The notes: generated by a model not told the origin, from the sequence alone. A DNA stretch of 37,275 nucleotides from Moraxellaceae bacterium (GCA_031119205.1 JAVHYF010000037.1:1-37275), one strand, 5' to 3'. Numbered from the stretch's first letter, positions 1 to 11,299 are shown. Numbers and translations are program-made.

Positions 1-1163
<1,163 letters not shown>

Positions 1164-1232
1164 GCGTCCTGCTGACAGGACGGGCGGTCGTCACGCTGCG
1201 TGACGGCTGCTTGCTCCAGGAAGGATTTGGAA

Positions 1233-1658
1233 ATGGCAATGACTGTTCATGTCGACGTCGTCAGCGCAGAAGAGCAGATCTTCTCCGGCCTCGCCGAGAT
1301 GGTGATCCTGCCGGGCGAAGCGGGCGAGCTGGGCATCATGCCCGGCCACACGCCGCTGCTGACGCGTATCCGTCCGGGTACCGTGCGACTCAAGCTGCCC
1401 AACCAGGCTGAAGACGAAGTCATCTTCGTGGCTGGCGGCATGCTGGAGATCCAGCCGGGCTCCGTGACGGTGCTGGCTGATACCGCGATCCGCGGTACGG
1501 ACCTGGACGAAGCGAAGGCGATGGAAGCGAAGCGCAAGGCCGAAGCGGCCCTCGCGAACCGCGGTGGTGCCATCAACTACGCAGCGGCCCAGTCCGAGCT
1601 GGCTGAGTCGGTTGCACAACTGGCAGCCATCGAACGGATGCGCAAGCGCGGTCACTGA
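1233..1658 (+). CDS. atpC: F1F0 ATP synthase subunit epsilon
   Basis: Epsilon subunit of the central stalk, which couples F1 to the c-ring and inhibits ATP hydrolysis. The 141 residues match the usual 139-142. The start [15 protein letters not shown] aligns with the enterobacterial protein, and AGGA lies about 8 bases upstream. An upstream GTG in frame at 1200 was not chosen because it would add 11 residues not found in the family. The N-terminal beta-sandwich contains [14 protein letters not shown]. The C-terminal helical region contains [20 protein letters not shown]. It is the last gene of the atp operon, with a strong terminator directly downstream. Confidence 0.97.
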   Translation: MAMTVHVDVVSAEEQIFSGLAEMVILPGEAGELGIMPGHTPLLTRIRPGTVRLKLPNQAEDEVIFVAGGMLEIQPGSVTVLADTAIRGTDLDEAKAMEAKRKAEAALANRGGAINYAAAQSELAESVAQLAAIERMRKRGH

Positions 1659-1678
1659 CGGCGCGATGTCGCACAGAC

Positions 1679-1710
1679 AAAAGGCACCCCGCGGGGTGCC
1701 TTTTGTTTTG
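1679..1710. terminator. Bidirectional rho-independent terminator between atpC and ubiJ
   Basis: A near-perfect inverted repeat, AAAAGGCACCCC/GGGGTGCCTTTT with a GC centre, is followed by TGTTTT on plus and preceded by A residues. It can therefore end both the atp operon (plus) and the ubiJ operon (minus). It lies 20 bases after the atpC stop. Confidence 0.88.
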
Positions 1711-1732
1711 GATGCTGCCTGTTCGCCTGGTG

Positions 1733-2308
1733 TTAACGACGGAGGGGGGCCAGCCGGTCGGCCCGTTTCTCAGCGCGCGCGACGGCGTCACGCAGTGCTG
1801 CGACCTCGCTGGCGAAAGTCGCGTGCTCGCTGGCGGCGAGTACGGTGCGAGATTCCACGCCGATGTAGTCGCTGAGATTGCGGGCGAGGCGGCCGGCGGC
1901 GTCGGTCAGCTGCAGGCCTGCGGTGTGTACGGTGCGCTGGATCCGTTCGGCCAGAATACCGCCGACGTAGGGGGCAAGCTGGGCACCGAGGTCCGGACGC
2001 AGATGCGCGAGCAGTTCCGAGAGGGTCTCGGCGAAGCCGGCATCGCCCTCGATGCGTGCCTGGCTGGCGAGGCTGGCAGGGTTGGTCGCGACGTCCAGCA
2101 GCGCGCTTGCGGGAAGCTCGATCCGGAGGTCTGGCGTAGCCGCGGCAATACTCTGCAAGCTGCCGTCAGCCTGGACAGCGAAGCTCAGGCCCAGGCCGCC
2201 GAGCTCCAGCCTGGCCGTCTTGTCCGCGTGTGCCGCCAGCCGCTGCATGCCCCAGGGTTCCGAGGCCAGCAGCCGGTTGGCAGCACCCAATATCAGACGG
2301 TCGAGCAC
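1733..2308 (-). CDS. ubiJ: Ubiquinone biosynthesis accessory factor UbiJ (SCP2 domain)
   Basis: UbiJ has an SCP2-like lipid-binding fold and, with UbiK and the other Ubi proteins, forms the soluble complex that hydroxylates and methylates ubiquinone precursors. The protein opens with a helix LDRLILGAANRLL, then a beta-rich SCP2 section with RIEGDAGFAETLSELL at mid-length. The end is a charged coiled-coil-like helix, FASEVAALRDAVARAEKR. This is the family arrangement, and 191 residues is close to the usual ~200. No ATG fits. The GTG at 2306-2308, 14 bases after the Tim44-like stop, puts the start at the family N-terminus, but its ribosome site is poor and the start is tentative. It is probably co-transcribed with the Tim44-like gene. 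Family assignment is confident, the exact function inferred. Confidence 0.85.
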   Translation of the reverse strand: MLDRLILGAANRLLASEPWGMQRLAAHADKTARLELGGLGLSFAVQADGSLQSIAAATPDLRIELPASALLDVATNPASLASQARIEGDAGFAETLSELLAHLRPDLGAQLAPYVGGILAERIQRTVHTAGLQLTDAAGRLARNLSDYIGVESRTVLAASEHATFASEVAALRDAVARAEKRADRLAPLRR

Positions 2309-2324
2309 GCCAGGAAGAAGTGAA

Positions 2325-3239
2325 TTACTGGACCTGCTGGATGCCGGCCAGCATCCAGCCGCGATTGCCGTCGACTGGCTTGCTGAGGTGCCAGATTTCT
2401 TCGAACGCGGTCGGGGAAGCGTCGCGTTCCTCGCGCAGCTGACCCCAGAAGCGGACGCTGACGACATAGCGACCGTTCTCTTCGGCGACATCGACGACTT
2501 CCGCGTCCAGCATCATCACGTCGGTTTTCTGAGCCTCGCTGCCACGTGCGTCGATGGCCAACTTGACCTCGGCGAACATCTCCGGCGTAGTGAAGTCGCG
2601 GATGTCCTGCAGGTCACCCGCGTCGTTCGCCGCCTGAAGTCGTACGAAGTTCACCTTGGCCTGATGCGAGAACGCGGCGACATCGAAGCCGGCCGGGATG
2701 TTGCCGCTGCCAGCGGCTTGCGCCGGGGCCGAGGCGGCTGCCGGTTGCTGGGCCTGGAAGGCAGCGGGCGCCGGGGCTGCACGATAGCTGTTGTTGCCAG
2801 CACCGGCTCCGGCACCTGCATAAGCCGGTTGCTGGGCTTGCGACTTGTTGCCAAGGAAGCGGCGCAGCAGGGCGAAGACGACCACTGCGGCCAGCACTGC
2901 CAGCAGGATGCCGGCGACTTCCGCGCCGATGCCCAGGTGCGACAGCAGGGCGGCGATGCCGAGACCTGCCGCGATGCCGGCGAGAGGGCCGGCCCACTTG
3001 CGCCAGCCGCTCTGGGCGGGGGCGGCTGCAGGCGGCGTGGCCGGACGGGCTGCCGCGGCGTTCTGGGCGGGTTGCTGTGCCGGTGCTGCGGTCGGCGGAG
3101 TCGCCTGACGTTGTGGCGTGGCCTGGCGCTGCATGCCGAAGGACTTGCCGCCACCCAGGCGCTTGGCCTCGGCTTCGGGGATGGCGATGCCGACGCTGGC
3201 AGTAGCGACGGCGAGGGACAGCAGCAGGGTCTTCAGCAT
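2325..3239 (-). CDS. Tim44-like domain protein with signal peptide
   Basis: A 304-residue exported or membrane-anchored protein. A signal peptide (about residues 1-25, ending EAEA) is followed by a low-complexity segment rich in Ala, Pro and Gln (about 35-85). A hydrophobic stretch follows, with two likely membrane helices around LAGIAAGLGIAALL and GILLAVLAAVVVFALL. The C-terminal Tim44-like domain (about 175-304) contains FNVRLQ-like and DIRDFTTPEMFAEV segments and ends in GWMLAGIQQVQ. The family is common in Betaproteobacteria upstream of ubiJ. Its bacterial role is not established, though the domain is structurally related to mitochondrial Tim44 and to ribosome-binding proteins. A GGAG lies about 10 bases before the ATG. 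Confidence 0.85.
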   Translation of the reverse strand: MLKTLLLSLAVATASVGIAIPEAEAKRLGGGKSFGMQRQATPQRQATPPTAAPAQQPAQNAAAARPATPPAAAPAQSGWRKWAGPLAGIAAGLGIAALLSHLGIGAEVAGILLAVLAAVVVFALLRRFLGNKSQAQQPAYAGAGAGAGNNSYRAAPAPAAFQAQQPAAASAPAQAAGSGNIPAGFDVAAFSHQAKVNFVRLQAANDAGDLQDIRDFTTPEMFAEVKLAIDARGSEAQKTDVMMLDAEVVDVAEENGRYVVSVRFWGQLREERDASPTAFEEIWHLSKPVDGNRGWMLAGIQQVQ

Positions 3240-3390
3240 GAAAGGATGTCTCCAGGGTGCGCCGGAATGGCGCGTGCTTCGCTTAGATGCGTCTGACGCG
3301 CACAGGTTTCAAGCACTTCGACATGAAGTGCATGTGAAAGACCTGCATACGCGCGCAAGCCGACGGACGGCAATCGTAACAACGGCCCGG

Positions 3391-3438
3391 CGCCGGAGGA
3401 AGATGCCTGTCAGCTTGCGACAGGCATCCGTTCCGGCG
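3391..3438. repeat. Long imperfect hairpin downstream of pyk
   Basis: A perfect 10-bp stem GATGCCTGTC/GACAGGCATC (3402-3411 with 3419-3428, 7-base loop) is extended by an outer CGCCGGA/TCCGGCG stem after a short internal bulge. It lies 35 bases after the pyk stop in the 233-base gap before the Tim44-like gene. There is no convincing T-tract on the minus side, so it may be a weak terminator, a 3'-end stabiliser or an operator. The rest of this gap shows nothing recognisable. Confidence 0.5.
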
Positions 3439-3472
3439 TCGGGCCGCAGGGTAGGCCCTGAGGCCGTTCCGA

Positions 3473-4903
3473 TCAGTTCTCGCCGACGCGCACGATCTTC
3501 AGCGAATTGGTACCGCCGCTCTGGCCCAGCGGTTCGCCGACCGTGATGACCACGACGTCGCCTTTTTCCACCAGCTTGTGGCGCAGCAGGGTGTCTTCGG
3601 CCAGCTTCAGCAGGCGCTCACGGTCGTCGGTCACCTGTTCGATCTGGATCGGATAGGCCTCGCGGAACAGGGCGACCTTGCGCACCGTCTCGGCCTGCGA
3701 GGTCAGCGCGTAGATCGGCACGCCGGAGTTCATGCGGCTCATCCACAGCGCGGTGGAGCCGGATTCGGTCAGCGCCACCAGGGCCTTGGCACCCATGTGG
3801 TAAGCGGTGAACAGCGCGGCCATGGCGATCGACTGGTCGATGCGGTCGAAGGTGCGGTTCAGGAATTCCTGATCCAGGCGAACCGGGTTGGACTTCTCGG
3901 CTTCCACGCAGACGCGGGCCATGGTCTCGACCACTTCCACCGGGTACTTGCCGGCAGCGGTTTCGGCCGACAGCATGACGGCATCGGTGCCGTCGAGCAC
4001 GGCGTTGGCCACGTCGGACACTTCGGCACGGGTCGGCACCGGGCTGGTGATCATCGATTCCATCATCTGAGTGGCGGTGATGGCGAGCTTGTTCTGCTCG
4101 CGCGCCATGCGGATCATCTTCTTCTGCAGCGCCGGCACCGCGGCTTCACCGACTTCCACGGCGAGGTCGCCACGCGCCACCATCACGCCGTCGGAGGCGT
4201 TCAGGATGTCCTTCAGGCACTCGGACTCGACCGCTTCGGTACGTTCGATCTTGGCGATCGTCAATGCATGGCTGCCGGCAGCGCGGATCAGGGTGCGCGC
4301 CATGTACATGTCGGCGGCATTCTTGGGGAAGGACACTGCGACATAGTCGACGCCGATCTGCGCGGCGGTCTTGATGTCGTCCATGTCCTTGGCGGTCAGC
4401 GCCGGCGCGGTCAGGCCGCCACCCTTCTGGTTGATGCCCTTGTTGTTCGACAGCTCGCCACCGTAATGCACCACGGTGTGGATCTCGGGACCGGCGACGC
4501 GCTCGACTTCCAGCACGATGGCGCCGTCGTTCAGCAGCAGGATCACGCCCGGCTTCACGTCCTTCGGCAGGTCCTTGTAGTCCAGGCCGACGCGTTCGTC
4601 ATTGCCCAGTTCGCAGCTGGCGTCGAGGATGAATTTCTGGCCCTTTTCGAGGAAGGTCTTGCCCTTCTCGAACTTGCCGACGCGGATCTTCGGACCTTGC
4701 AGGTCGGCCAGGATCGCCACCGGCTTGCCGACCTTGGCGGCGGCCTCGCGCACGACACGGGCGCGTTCGATGTGGTCTTCCGCCTTGCCGTGCGAGAAGT
4801 TCATGCGCACCACGTCAACACCGGCGCGGATCATCTTTTCGAGGACTTCCGGGCTGGACGAGGCTGGGCCGAGGGTGGCGACGATCTTGGTATGGCGTTG
4901 CAT
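3473..4903 (-). CDS. pyk: Pyruvate kinase
   Basis: Converts phosphoenolpyruvate and ADP to pyruvate and ATP, the last step of glycolysis. The 476 residues are normal for the bacterial enzyme. The N-terminus MQRHTKIVATLGPASSSP is diagnostic. Other motifs are RMNFSHG, ADLQGPKIRVG, TIAKIERTEAV (catalytic Lys region), MVARGDLAVEVG and ITATQMMESM, with the C-terminal allosteric domain complete. The frame stays open 32 codons further upstream, but the ATG at 4901-4903 has AAGGAG about 7 bases before it and matches the family start. The gene lies downstream of pgk, with a terminator-like hairpin in between. A common betaproteobacterial neighbour, fba, is absent here. Confidence 0.97.
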   Translation of the reverse strand: MQRHTKIVATLGPASSSPEVLEKMIRAGVDVVRMNFSHGKAEDHIERARVVREAAAKVGKPVAILADLQGPKIRVGKFEKGKTFLEKGQKFILDASCELGNDERVGLDYKDLPKDVKPGVILLLNDGAIVLEVERVAGPEIHTVVHYGGELSNNKGINQKGGGLTAPALTAKDMDDIKTAAQIGVDYVAVSFPKNAADMYMARTLIRAAGSHALTIAKIERTEAVESECLKDILNASDGVMVARGDLAVEVGEAAVPALQKKMIRMAREQNKLAITATQMMESMITSPVPTRAEVSDVANAVLDGTDAVMLSAETAAGKYPVEVVETMARVCVEAEKSNPVRLDQEFLNRTFDRIDQSIAMAALFTAYHMGAKALVALTESGSTALWMSRMNSGVPIYALTSQAETVRKVALFREAYPIQIEQVTDDRERLLKLAEDTLLRHKLVEKGDVVVITVGEPLGQSGGTNSLKIVRVGEN

Positions 4904-5013
4904 GCGAGCTCCTTCGTAATAGCGGGTGAGCGGAACGTCCGCTCCGCTGCCGCGTGCGCGGCGCGTGTTCTTGGGGGGAAGCTTTTCTGGCTTGTTCATT
5001 GGAGGGAGATTAG

Positions 5014-5044
5014 CTAAAAGATTCGGGCCCGCATGCGGGCCCGA
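5014..5044 (-). terminator. Terminator-like hairpin after pgk
   Basis: A perfect palindrome at 5023-5044 (22 bases, very GC-rich, centre GCATGC) starts 8 bases past the pgk stop codon. On the minus strand it is followed by AATCTTTT. This fits a rho-independent terminator or attenuator that partly separates pgk from pyk transcription. Confidence 0.65.
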
Positions 5045-5052
5045 TCAAATTG

Positions 5053-6237
5053 TCATGAATTAGCGCGGGTGATCAGGGCTTCCACGGCCGGCAGGCGTTT
5101 GCCACCCAGGAACGCCAGGAAGGCGCCGCTGGCCGTCGACACATAGCCCAGGCGATCAGCCAGGCCGAACTTCTGGATGGCGGCGATGGTGTCATCACCG
5201 CCGGCGAGCGTCATGCCGCGCGTCTCGGCGATGGCTTCGCCAACGGTACGGGTACCGCCCGCAAAGGCTTCGTACTCGAACACGCCGAGCGGCCCGTTCC
5301 ACACGATGGTGCGTGCTGCGCCCAGTGCTACCGCCAGTCGTTGCGCGGTACGCGGACCGATGTCGAGGATCATGTCGTCCGGCTCCACCTCGCGCACGTC
5401 CTTGATATGCGCTTCGGCAGTGGCGGAAAACTCCTTGGCGACCACCACGTCGCTGGGCAGCGGCACCAGGGCGCCACGTACGGCCAGCTTGATGATGATG
5501 CGGCGCGCTTCCTCGACCTGGTCGGCCTCCACCAGCGACTTGCCGACCGGCAGGCCTGCGGCGAGCAGGAAGGTGTTGGCGATGCCGCCACCGAGGATCA
5601 ACTGATCCACCTTGTCGGCCAGGTTGTGCAGGATGTCCAGCTTGGCCGACACCTTGGCACCCCCGACGATGGCGACCAGCGGACGCTTGGGCGACACCAG
5701 TGCTTCGTCCAGTGCTTCCAGCTCCGCGCTCATCAAGGGACCGGCGCAGGCATAGGGCGCCGCCAGGGCCAGCGCATGTACGCTGGTTTCCTTGCGGTGC
5801 GCGGTGGACACCGCGTCATTGACGTAGATGTCGCACAGCGCGGCCATGCGCTGGGCCAGAGCCTCGCTGTTGGCCCGCTCGCCCCGGACGAGGCGGCAGT
5901 TCTCCAGCATCACGATCTGGCCGGGCTCGACGGTGAAGCCGCCATCCACCCAGTTCTGCTGCAGCGGGATGGGACGGCCGAGCAGTTCGCCGAGACGACG
6001 TGCCACTGGCGCCAGCGTATCGACAGGCTTGGGCTCTCCCTCGGTGGGTCGGCCCAGATGCGAGCTCAACAACACCGTCGCGCCGGCTTCCAGCACGCGC
6101 CGGATACCGGGCACCGCCGCGCGGATACGGGTGTCATCAGCGATGGCGCCCGCGTCGTCGAGCGGAACGTTGAGGTCGGCGCGATAGAAGACGCGCTTGC
6201 CGGCGAGGTCGGCGGTGGGAAGGTGGTTGAATCGCAT
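5053..6237 (-). CDS. pgk: Phosphoglycerate kinase, divergent motifs
   Basis: Interconverts 1,3-bisphosphoglycerate/ADP and 3-phosphoglycerate/ATP in glycolysis and the Calvin cycle. The 394 residues are full length, with [20 protein letters not shown] and [14 protein letters not shown] (substrate side), [28 protein letters not shown] and [13 protein letters not shown]. Three normally conserved motifs differ. NDAFGTAHR reads [14 protein letters not shown] near the nucleotide reads GGDDT, and STGGGA reads STASGA. The frame is intact, so this is divergence and not decay. No clear Shine-Dalgarno precedes the ATG. A GC-rich hairpin occupies the short gap after gap. A second pgk elsewhere in the genome is possible. 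The family call is secure, full activity less so. Confidence 0.95.
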   Translation of the reverse strand: MRFNHLPTADLAGKRVFYRADLNVPLDDAGAIADDTRIRAAVPGIRRVLEAGATVLLSSHLGRPTEGEPKPVDTLAPVARRLGELLGRPIPLQQNWVDGGFTVEPGQIVMLENCRLVRGERANSEALAQRMAALCDIYVNDAVSTAHRKETSVHALALAAPYACAGPLMSAELEALDEALVSPKRPLVAIVGGAKVSAKLDILHNLADKVDQLILGGGIANTFLLAAGLPVGKSLVEADQVEEARRIIIKLAVRGALVPLPSDVVVAKEFSATAEAHIKDVREVEPDDMILDIGPRTAQRLAVALGAARTIVWNGPLGVFEYEAFAGGTRTVGEAIAETRGMTLAGGDDTIAAIQKFGLADRLGYVSTASGAFLAFLGGKRLPAVEALITRANS

Positions 6238-6251
6238 GGAGGCGGAAGCGG

Positions 6252-6275
6252 GGACCCGGCAGGGAAGCCGGGTCC
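6252..6275 (-). other. Hairpin in the gap-pgk intergenic space
   Basis: An 8-bp perfect stem GGACCCGG/CCGGGTCC with an 8-base loop fills most of the 46-base gap between gap and pgk. There is no T-tract. It sits about 15 bases before the pgk ATG, which lacks a good ribosome site, so it could influence pgk translation or act as a processing or stability hairpin. The structure is seen in the sequence, the role is inference. Confidence 0.45.
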
Positions 6276-6283
6276 GGAGGCGC

Positions 6284-7288
<1,005 letters not shown>

Positions 7289-7399
7289 CTAACTCCTGAT
7301 TTCTTGTTGTTGCAACATCCACCAACACCGCGTGCCGCGCCTGGCGCGCAAGCCTTGCCCGGCCGGGGGAGGAGCCGGGTCACGCGAGAAACAAACAGT

Positions 7400-9412
7400 C
7401 TATACCAGCTTGCTGACGGCCTCGACCACCTTCTCGGCGGTGAATCCGAAGTGCTTGAACACCGCGGCAGCCGGGCCGGATTCGCCGAAACGATCCAGTC
7501 CGATCACCGCACCTTCCAGTCCGACGTACTTGTACCAGCCGTCCGTGACGCCCGCTTCGATGGCCACGCGCGGCAGCTTGCCGAGCACCTCGCTGCGGTA
7601 GGCCGCATCCTGCTGGTCGAACAATCGCGTGCAGGGCATGGACACCACGCGCACCGGCTTGCCTTGTTCGGCCAGCTGCTTCTGCGCGGCCAGTGCGATA
7701 CCGATTTCGGAACCGGTGGCGATCAGCGTGGCGACGGCATTGACGGCATCCGACAGCAGGTAGCCACCCTTGCGGATCGCTGCGATCTGTTCCGGCGTAC
7801 GCGCCGAGAACGGCAGGTTCTGGCGGGTCAGCGCGAGCAGGGTCGGGCCGTCCTTGCGTTCGATGCCGTGCGCCCAGGCCACCGCGGTTTCCGTGGTGTC
7901 ACAGGTGCGCCAGACGTTCAGGTTCGGGATCAGACGTAGCGAGGCAGTGTGCTCCACCGGCTGGTGGGTGGGGCCGTCTTCGCCGACGCCGATGGAATCG
8001 TGCGTGAACACCATGACCTGGCGCACCCCCATGAGGGCAGCCATGCGGATCGCGCTGCGGGCATAGTCCGAGAACACTAGGAAGGTACTGGTGTAGGGCA
8101 GCAGACCACCGTACAGGGCCAGGCCGTTGGCGATGGCGACTTCACCGAATTCGCGCACGCCGTAGTTCACGTAGTTGGCGCGGCCGCTCCAGACGTCGTC
8201 CTTCGAGCCGGACCAGATGGTCAGGTTAGAGCCGGCGAGGTCAGCCGAGCCGCCCACGAATTCCGGCAGCACGGTGCCGAAGGCTTCCAGCGCATTGGCG
8301 GAGGCCTTGCGGGTGGCGATGCTCTCGGCCTTTTTCAGCGTCTTGGCGATCAGCGCGTCGACGGTGGCGGTCCAGTTGTCCGGCAGGTCGCCACTCATGC
8401 GGCGCTCCAGCTCGGCCAGCAGGTCCGGGTGGGCCTCGCCCCAGGCGGCGTAGGTCTTCGCCCAGTCTTCCTCGTGGCGGGCGCCAGCGGCACGTGCGTC
8501 CCAGGCGGAATACACGTCGGCCGGGATCTCGAACGGCGCATGCGGCCAGCCGATGGTTTCGCGGGTCAGCGCAATTTCTGCAGCGCCCAGCGGTGCGCCG
8601 TGCGCGTCCGAGGTGTCGGCCTTGTTGGGCGAACCCATGCCGATATGCGTCTTGCAGATGATCAGGCTGGGACGGTCGGTGTCCGCCTTGGCGGCACGCG
8701 TGGCGGCGTCCAGGGCGGCGCTGTCGTGGCCGTCGATGGGGCCGATGACCTGCCAGCCATAGGCTTCGAAGCGGCCGGCCGTATCGTCGGTGAACCACTT
8801 GTCGGTACGGCCGTCGATGGAGATGCTGTTGTCGTCGTAATAGGCGATCAGCTTGCCGAGCTTCCAGGTGCCGGCCAGCGAGCACACCTCGTGGCTGATG
8901 CCTTCCATCAGGCAGCCGTCACCGAGGAAGGCATAGGTGTGGTGGTCGAAGATGTCGAAGCCGGGACGGTTGAAGCTCGCCGCCATGATGCGCTCGGCCA
9001 GCGCGAAGCCCACGGCGTTGGAGATGCCCTGGCCCAGCGGGCCGGTGGTGGTTTCCACGCCCGGCGTGTAGCCGACTTCCGGGTGGCCCGGCGTGCGCGA
9101 GCCCAGTTGGCGGAATTTTTTCAGCTCGTCGATCGGCAGGTCATAGCCGGTCAGGTGCAGCAGCGCGTAGTGCAGCATCGAGCCGTGGCCGTTGGACACC
9201 ACGAAGCGGTCGCGGTTGGGCCACTTCGGATTGGCCGGGTTATGGCGCAGGTGATGACGCCACAGCACTTCGGCGATCTCGGCCATGCCCATGGGCATGC
9301 CGGGGTGGCCGGAGTTGGCCTGCTGGACGGCGTCCATCGCCAGCGCACGGATGGCGCCGGTGATCGGGTTGAATTGCGGGGCTTTGGCGCTCACTGTGGG
9401 TGCGTGGGACAT
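7400..9412 (-). CDS. tkt: Transketolase
   Basis: A thiamine-diphosphate enzyme that moves two-carbon units between ketoses and aldoses in the pentose phosphate and Calvin pathways. The 670 residues match the family. Motifs are [16 protein letters not shown] at the N-terminus, the TPP/Mg site GDGCLMEG followed by DDNSISIDG, and [31 protein letters not shown] is in the pyrimidine domain, and the C-terminal domain ends at [14 protein letters not shown]. It follows phosphoribulokinase after 162 bases that contain a candidate promoter and is followed by gap, the usual order of cbb-type or glycolytic clusters. The symbol could be tktA or cbbT. Confidence 0.96.
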   Translation of the reverse strand: MSHAPTVSAKAPQFNPITGAIRALAMDAVQQANSGHPGMPMGMAEIAEVLWRHHLRHNPANPKWPNRDRFVVSNGHGSMLHYALLHLTGYDLPIDELKKFRQLGSRTPGHPEVGYTPGVETTTGPLGQGISNAVGFALAERIMAASFNRPGFDIFDHHTYAFLGDGCLMEGISHEVCSLAGTWKLGKLIAYYDDNSISIDGRTDKWFTDDTAGRFEAYGWQVIGPIDGHDSAALDAATRAAKADTDRPSLIICKTHIGMGSPNKADTSDAHGAPLGAAEIALTRETIGWPHAPFEIPADVYSAWDARAAGARHEEDWAKTYAAWGEAHPDLLAELERRMSGDLPDNWTATVDALIAKTLKKAESIATRKASANALEAFGTVLPEFVGGSADLAGSNLTIWSGSKDDVWSGRANYVNYGVREFGEVAIANGLALYGGLLPYTSTFLVFSDYARSAIRMAALMGVRQVMVFTHDSIGVGEDGPTHQPVEHTASLRLIPNLNVWRTCDTTETAVAWAHGIERKDGPTLLALTRQNLPFSARTPEQIAAIRKGGYLLSDAVNAVATLIATGSEIGIALAAQKQLAEQGKPVRVVSMPCTRLFDQQDAAYRSEVLGKLPRVAIEAGVTDGWYKYVGLEGAVIGLDRFGESGPAAAVFKHFGFTAEKVVEAVSKLV

Positions 9413-9490
9413 GGAACGGGCCGGGCAGGCGGTAAAGATGGGCGAAGCCGCAATTATCGGCGAAATCCGACACCCTGCGCGCGGTGCAGC

Positions 9491-9519
9491 ATGATATGAG
9501 CCGCAGTTTTACATGTCCG
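9491..9519 (-). promoter_or_regulatory. Candidate sigma-70 promoter for tkt-gap-pgk
   Basis: On the minus strand, CGGACA (4 of 6 matches to -35) and TATCAT (5 of 6 to -10) are separated by 17 bases. They end about 79 bases before the tkt start. A small palindrome CCGGCAATTGCCGG (9552-9565) just after the phosphoribulokinase stop could end upstream transcription. Consensus match only. Confidence 0.35.
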
Positions 9520-9574
9520 CACCGGCGCTTGCCTTGACGTGGAACAGAAGCCCGGCAATTGCCGGAAACCCGCA

Positions 9575-10447
9575 TCAGCCGTTGCGGCGACGCTCCATCA
9601 GGCGCAGGACCATCGGGGTGAGGATGATCTGCAGCGCCAGGTCGAACTTGCCGCCAGGGGCCACCAGGGTGTTGGCGCGGCTCATCCAGCTTCCCTGCAG
9701 CATCGACAGCAGGTAGGGGAAGTCCACCGAGCGCGGGTCGCGGAAACGGATCACCACCAGGGTTTCGTCCGGTGTCGGGACTTCCCGCGCAATAAAGGGG
9801 TTGGAGGTGTCCACCACCGGTACGCGCTGGAAGTTGATGTGGGTGCGTGAGAACTGCGGCACCACGTAGTGCACGTAGTCGTGCATGCGGCGCAGGATGG
9901 TTTGCTGTACGGCCTCGGGGGAGTGGCCGCGGGTGTTGATGTCGCGGTGCAGTTTCTGGATCCACTCCAGGTTGACCGCGGGCACCACGCCGATCAGCAG
10001 GTCGACATGGCGGGCCAGGTCCACCCCGTCGGTCACCACGCCACCGTGAAGACCTTCGTAGCACAGCAGGTCGGTGGGGGTGGGCAGGTCTTCCCAGGGT
10101 GTCAGGCTGCCGACCGGCTGGCCCAGCAGGGTGGATTCGGCGGCGTCATGCACGTAGTGCCGGGTCTGGCCCTGGCCGCTGGCGCCGTAGTCGCGGAAGG
10201 TCTGCTCCAGCCTGTCCCAGTGATTGGCTTCCGGGCCGAAGTGGCTGGGCGCTCGCTGCCTGAGGTGGTCGGCATCACTGATCTGCTGCGCCATGTCGCT
10301 GCGGTTCCAGCGGTGGAAGGCATCGCCCTCCACGAAGGCTGCGTTGATCTTCTCGCGCCGGAAGATCCATTCGAAGCTGCGCCGCGCCGTGCTGGTGCCG
10401 GAGCCCGAAGAGCCGGTGACGGCAATGATCGGATGCTTGGTGGACAT
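9575..10447 (-). CDS. Phosphoribulokinase (CbbP/PrkB type)
   Basis: Phosphorylates ribulose 5-phosphate to ribulose 1,5-bisphosphate, the RubisCO substrate. The 290 residues fit the bacterial class I enzyme. The start MSTKHPIIAVTGSSGSGTST carries the PRK-type P-loop, in which the usual Lys is replaced by Thr. Other retained motifs are VEGDAFHRW (catalytic Asp, His, Arg), YEGLHGG, NLEWIQKLHRD, PQFSRTHINFQRVP and VDTSNPF. The usual GDSFHRY is slightly altered. RRM and SWMSRANTLVAPGGK resemble autotrophic CbbP more than the enterobacterial PrkB orphan. No RubisCO is in the window, so autotrophy is not proven. The start was chosen at the family N-terminus, and in-frame codons upstream are ignored. 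It follows a phosphatase gene after 40 bases. Confidence 0.9.
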   Translation of the reverse strand: MSTKHPIIAVTGSSGSGTSTARRSFEWIFRREKINAAFVEGDAFHRWNRSDMAQQISDADHLRQRAPSHFGPEANHWDRLEQTFRDYGASGQGQTRHYVHDAAESTLLGQPVGSLTPWEDLPTPTDLLCYEGLHGGVVTDGVDLARHVDLLIGVVPAVNLEWIQKLHRDINTRGHSPEAVQQTILRRMHDYVHYVVPQFSRTHINFQRVPVVDTSNPFIAREVPTPDETLVVIRFRDPRSVDFPYLLSMLQGSWMSRANTLVAPGGKFDLALQIILTPMVLRLMERRRNG

Positions 10448-10487
10448 GCGGAGGCGCCTGCGTAGGGGTTTGGTGCGGGGGCGGGGC

Positions 10488-11288
10488 TCAGCCGAGATGG
10501 GCGCTGAGCCATGCCTGCCAGGCATCGTACAGGCTGGGGCTGGCAGCCACCACTACGGCGCGGCGCACAGCGGGGTCGGCCACTAGCGGATGGCCGCCCA
10601 GCACGCCCTGGCCGCAACCGGCCTCCTCGGCGACAAGGCGGCCGGCGGCGTAGTCCCAGAGTGCCTGGCCGCCATGGATGTACACATCCAGACGACCTGC
10701 CGCGACGAAACACCATTCCAGCGCCGATGAGCCGAAGTTGCGCTGCGAGTAGTACGGCGGCGTGGTTACCAGCGCGGCGGCAAGCTGCGGGGGCAGGCGT
10801 TTGAAGTCGATGCCGGCTACCGCGTCTTCCAGCCGCGTGGCCGGTTTGCGCAGTGGCAGCCGGGTGCCGTTGAGCCAGGCGCCGTGACCGCGCGCGGCAT
10901 GGAAGGATTCGTCAGCGATCGGGTTGTACACCACGCCGAACTGCGTCTCGCCATCGACCAAGTAAGCCACTGACAGGGAAAACACCGGCACGCCGTTGGC
11001 GAAATTGGTGGTGCCGTCGATGGGGTCGATGCACCACACGCCATCCGCACCCGCAGTCCAGGCCTCGGCCTGCTGCGTCGCGTTCATTTCCTCCCCGATC
11101 ACCGGGGCATCGACGATTTCCGGCAGGCGGGCGATGAGCGCGCGCTGCGAGGCGACATCCACCTCGGTCAGCGAACTGCCATCGGCCTTCTTCTCGCGCA
11201 CCGCGCGCAGGAAGGCCGGCATCACGGCCTCGCGGCTGACGTCGCGCAGGATGGATTCGAGGGCGCGGGCCTGGGTCAGGGTTGCCAC
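10488..11288 (-). CDS. Inositol-monophosphatase-family phosphatase
   Basis: A Mg-dependent sugar or polyol phosphate phosphatase of the IMPase/FBPase superfamily, 266 residues. Metal-site motifs are complete: ADGSSLTEVD near residue 45, GEEM, DPIDGTTNFANG and WDYAAG. Substrate cannot be read from these motifs. The family includes inositol monophosphatase (SuhB), histidinol phosphatase (HisN) and some fructose-1,6-bisphosphatases. The gene lies between a thioredoxin-fold gene (11-base gap) and phosphoribulokinase (40-base gap), so a role on a Calvin-cycle bisphosphate is tempting but unproven. The start is a GTG at 11286-11288 with GAGGT about 8 bases upstream, just after the previous stop. 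No better start exists. Confidence 0.88.
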   Translation of the reverse strand: MATLTQARALESILRDVSREAVMPAFLRAVREKKADGSSLTEVDVASQRALIARLPEIVDAPVIGEEMNATQQAEAWTAGADGVWCIDPIDGTTNFANGVPVFSLSVAYLVDGETQFGVVYNPIADESFHAARGHGAWLNGTRLPLRKPATRLEDAVAGIDFKRLPPQLAAALVTTPPYYSQRNFGSSALEWCFVAAGRLDVYIHGGQALWDYAAGRLVAEEAGCGQGVLGGHPLVADPAVRRAVVVAASPSLYDAWQAWLSAHLG

Positions 11289-11299
11289 GATTTTCGACC

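Noticed and set aside
4904-4999. Longer N-terminus for pyruvate kinase
   Set aside because: The extra 32 residues are not family-like, and the ATG at 4903 has a good ribosome site.
3578-5017. Long open frame antisense to pyk (479 codons)
   Set aside because: High-GC mirror of the pyk codon pattern; His/Gly/Asp-rich translation with no family resemblance.
9552-9565. Palindrome CCGGCAATTGCCGG as a strong terminator for phosphoribulokinase
   Set aside because: The stem is only about 5 bp once a loop is allowed and no T-tract follows.
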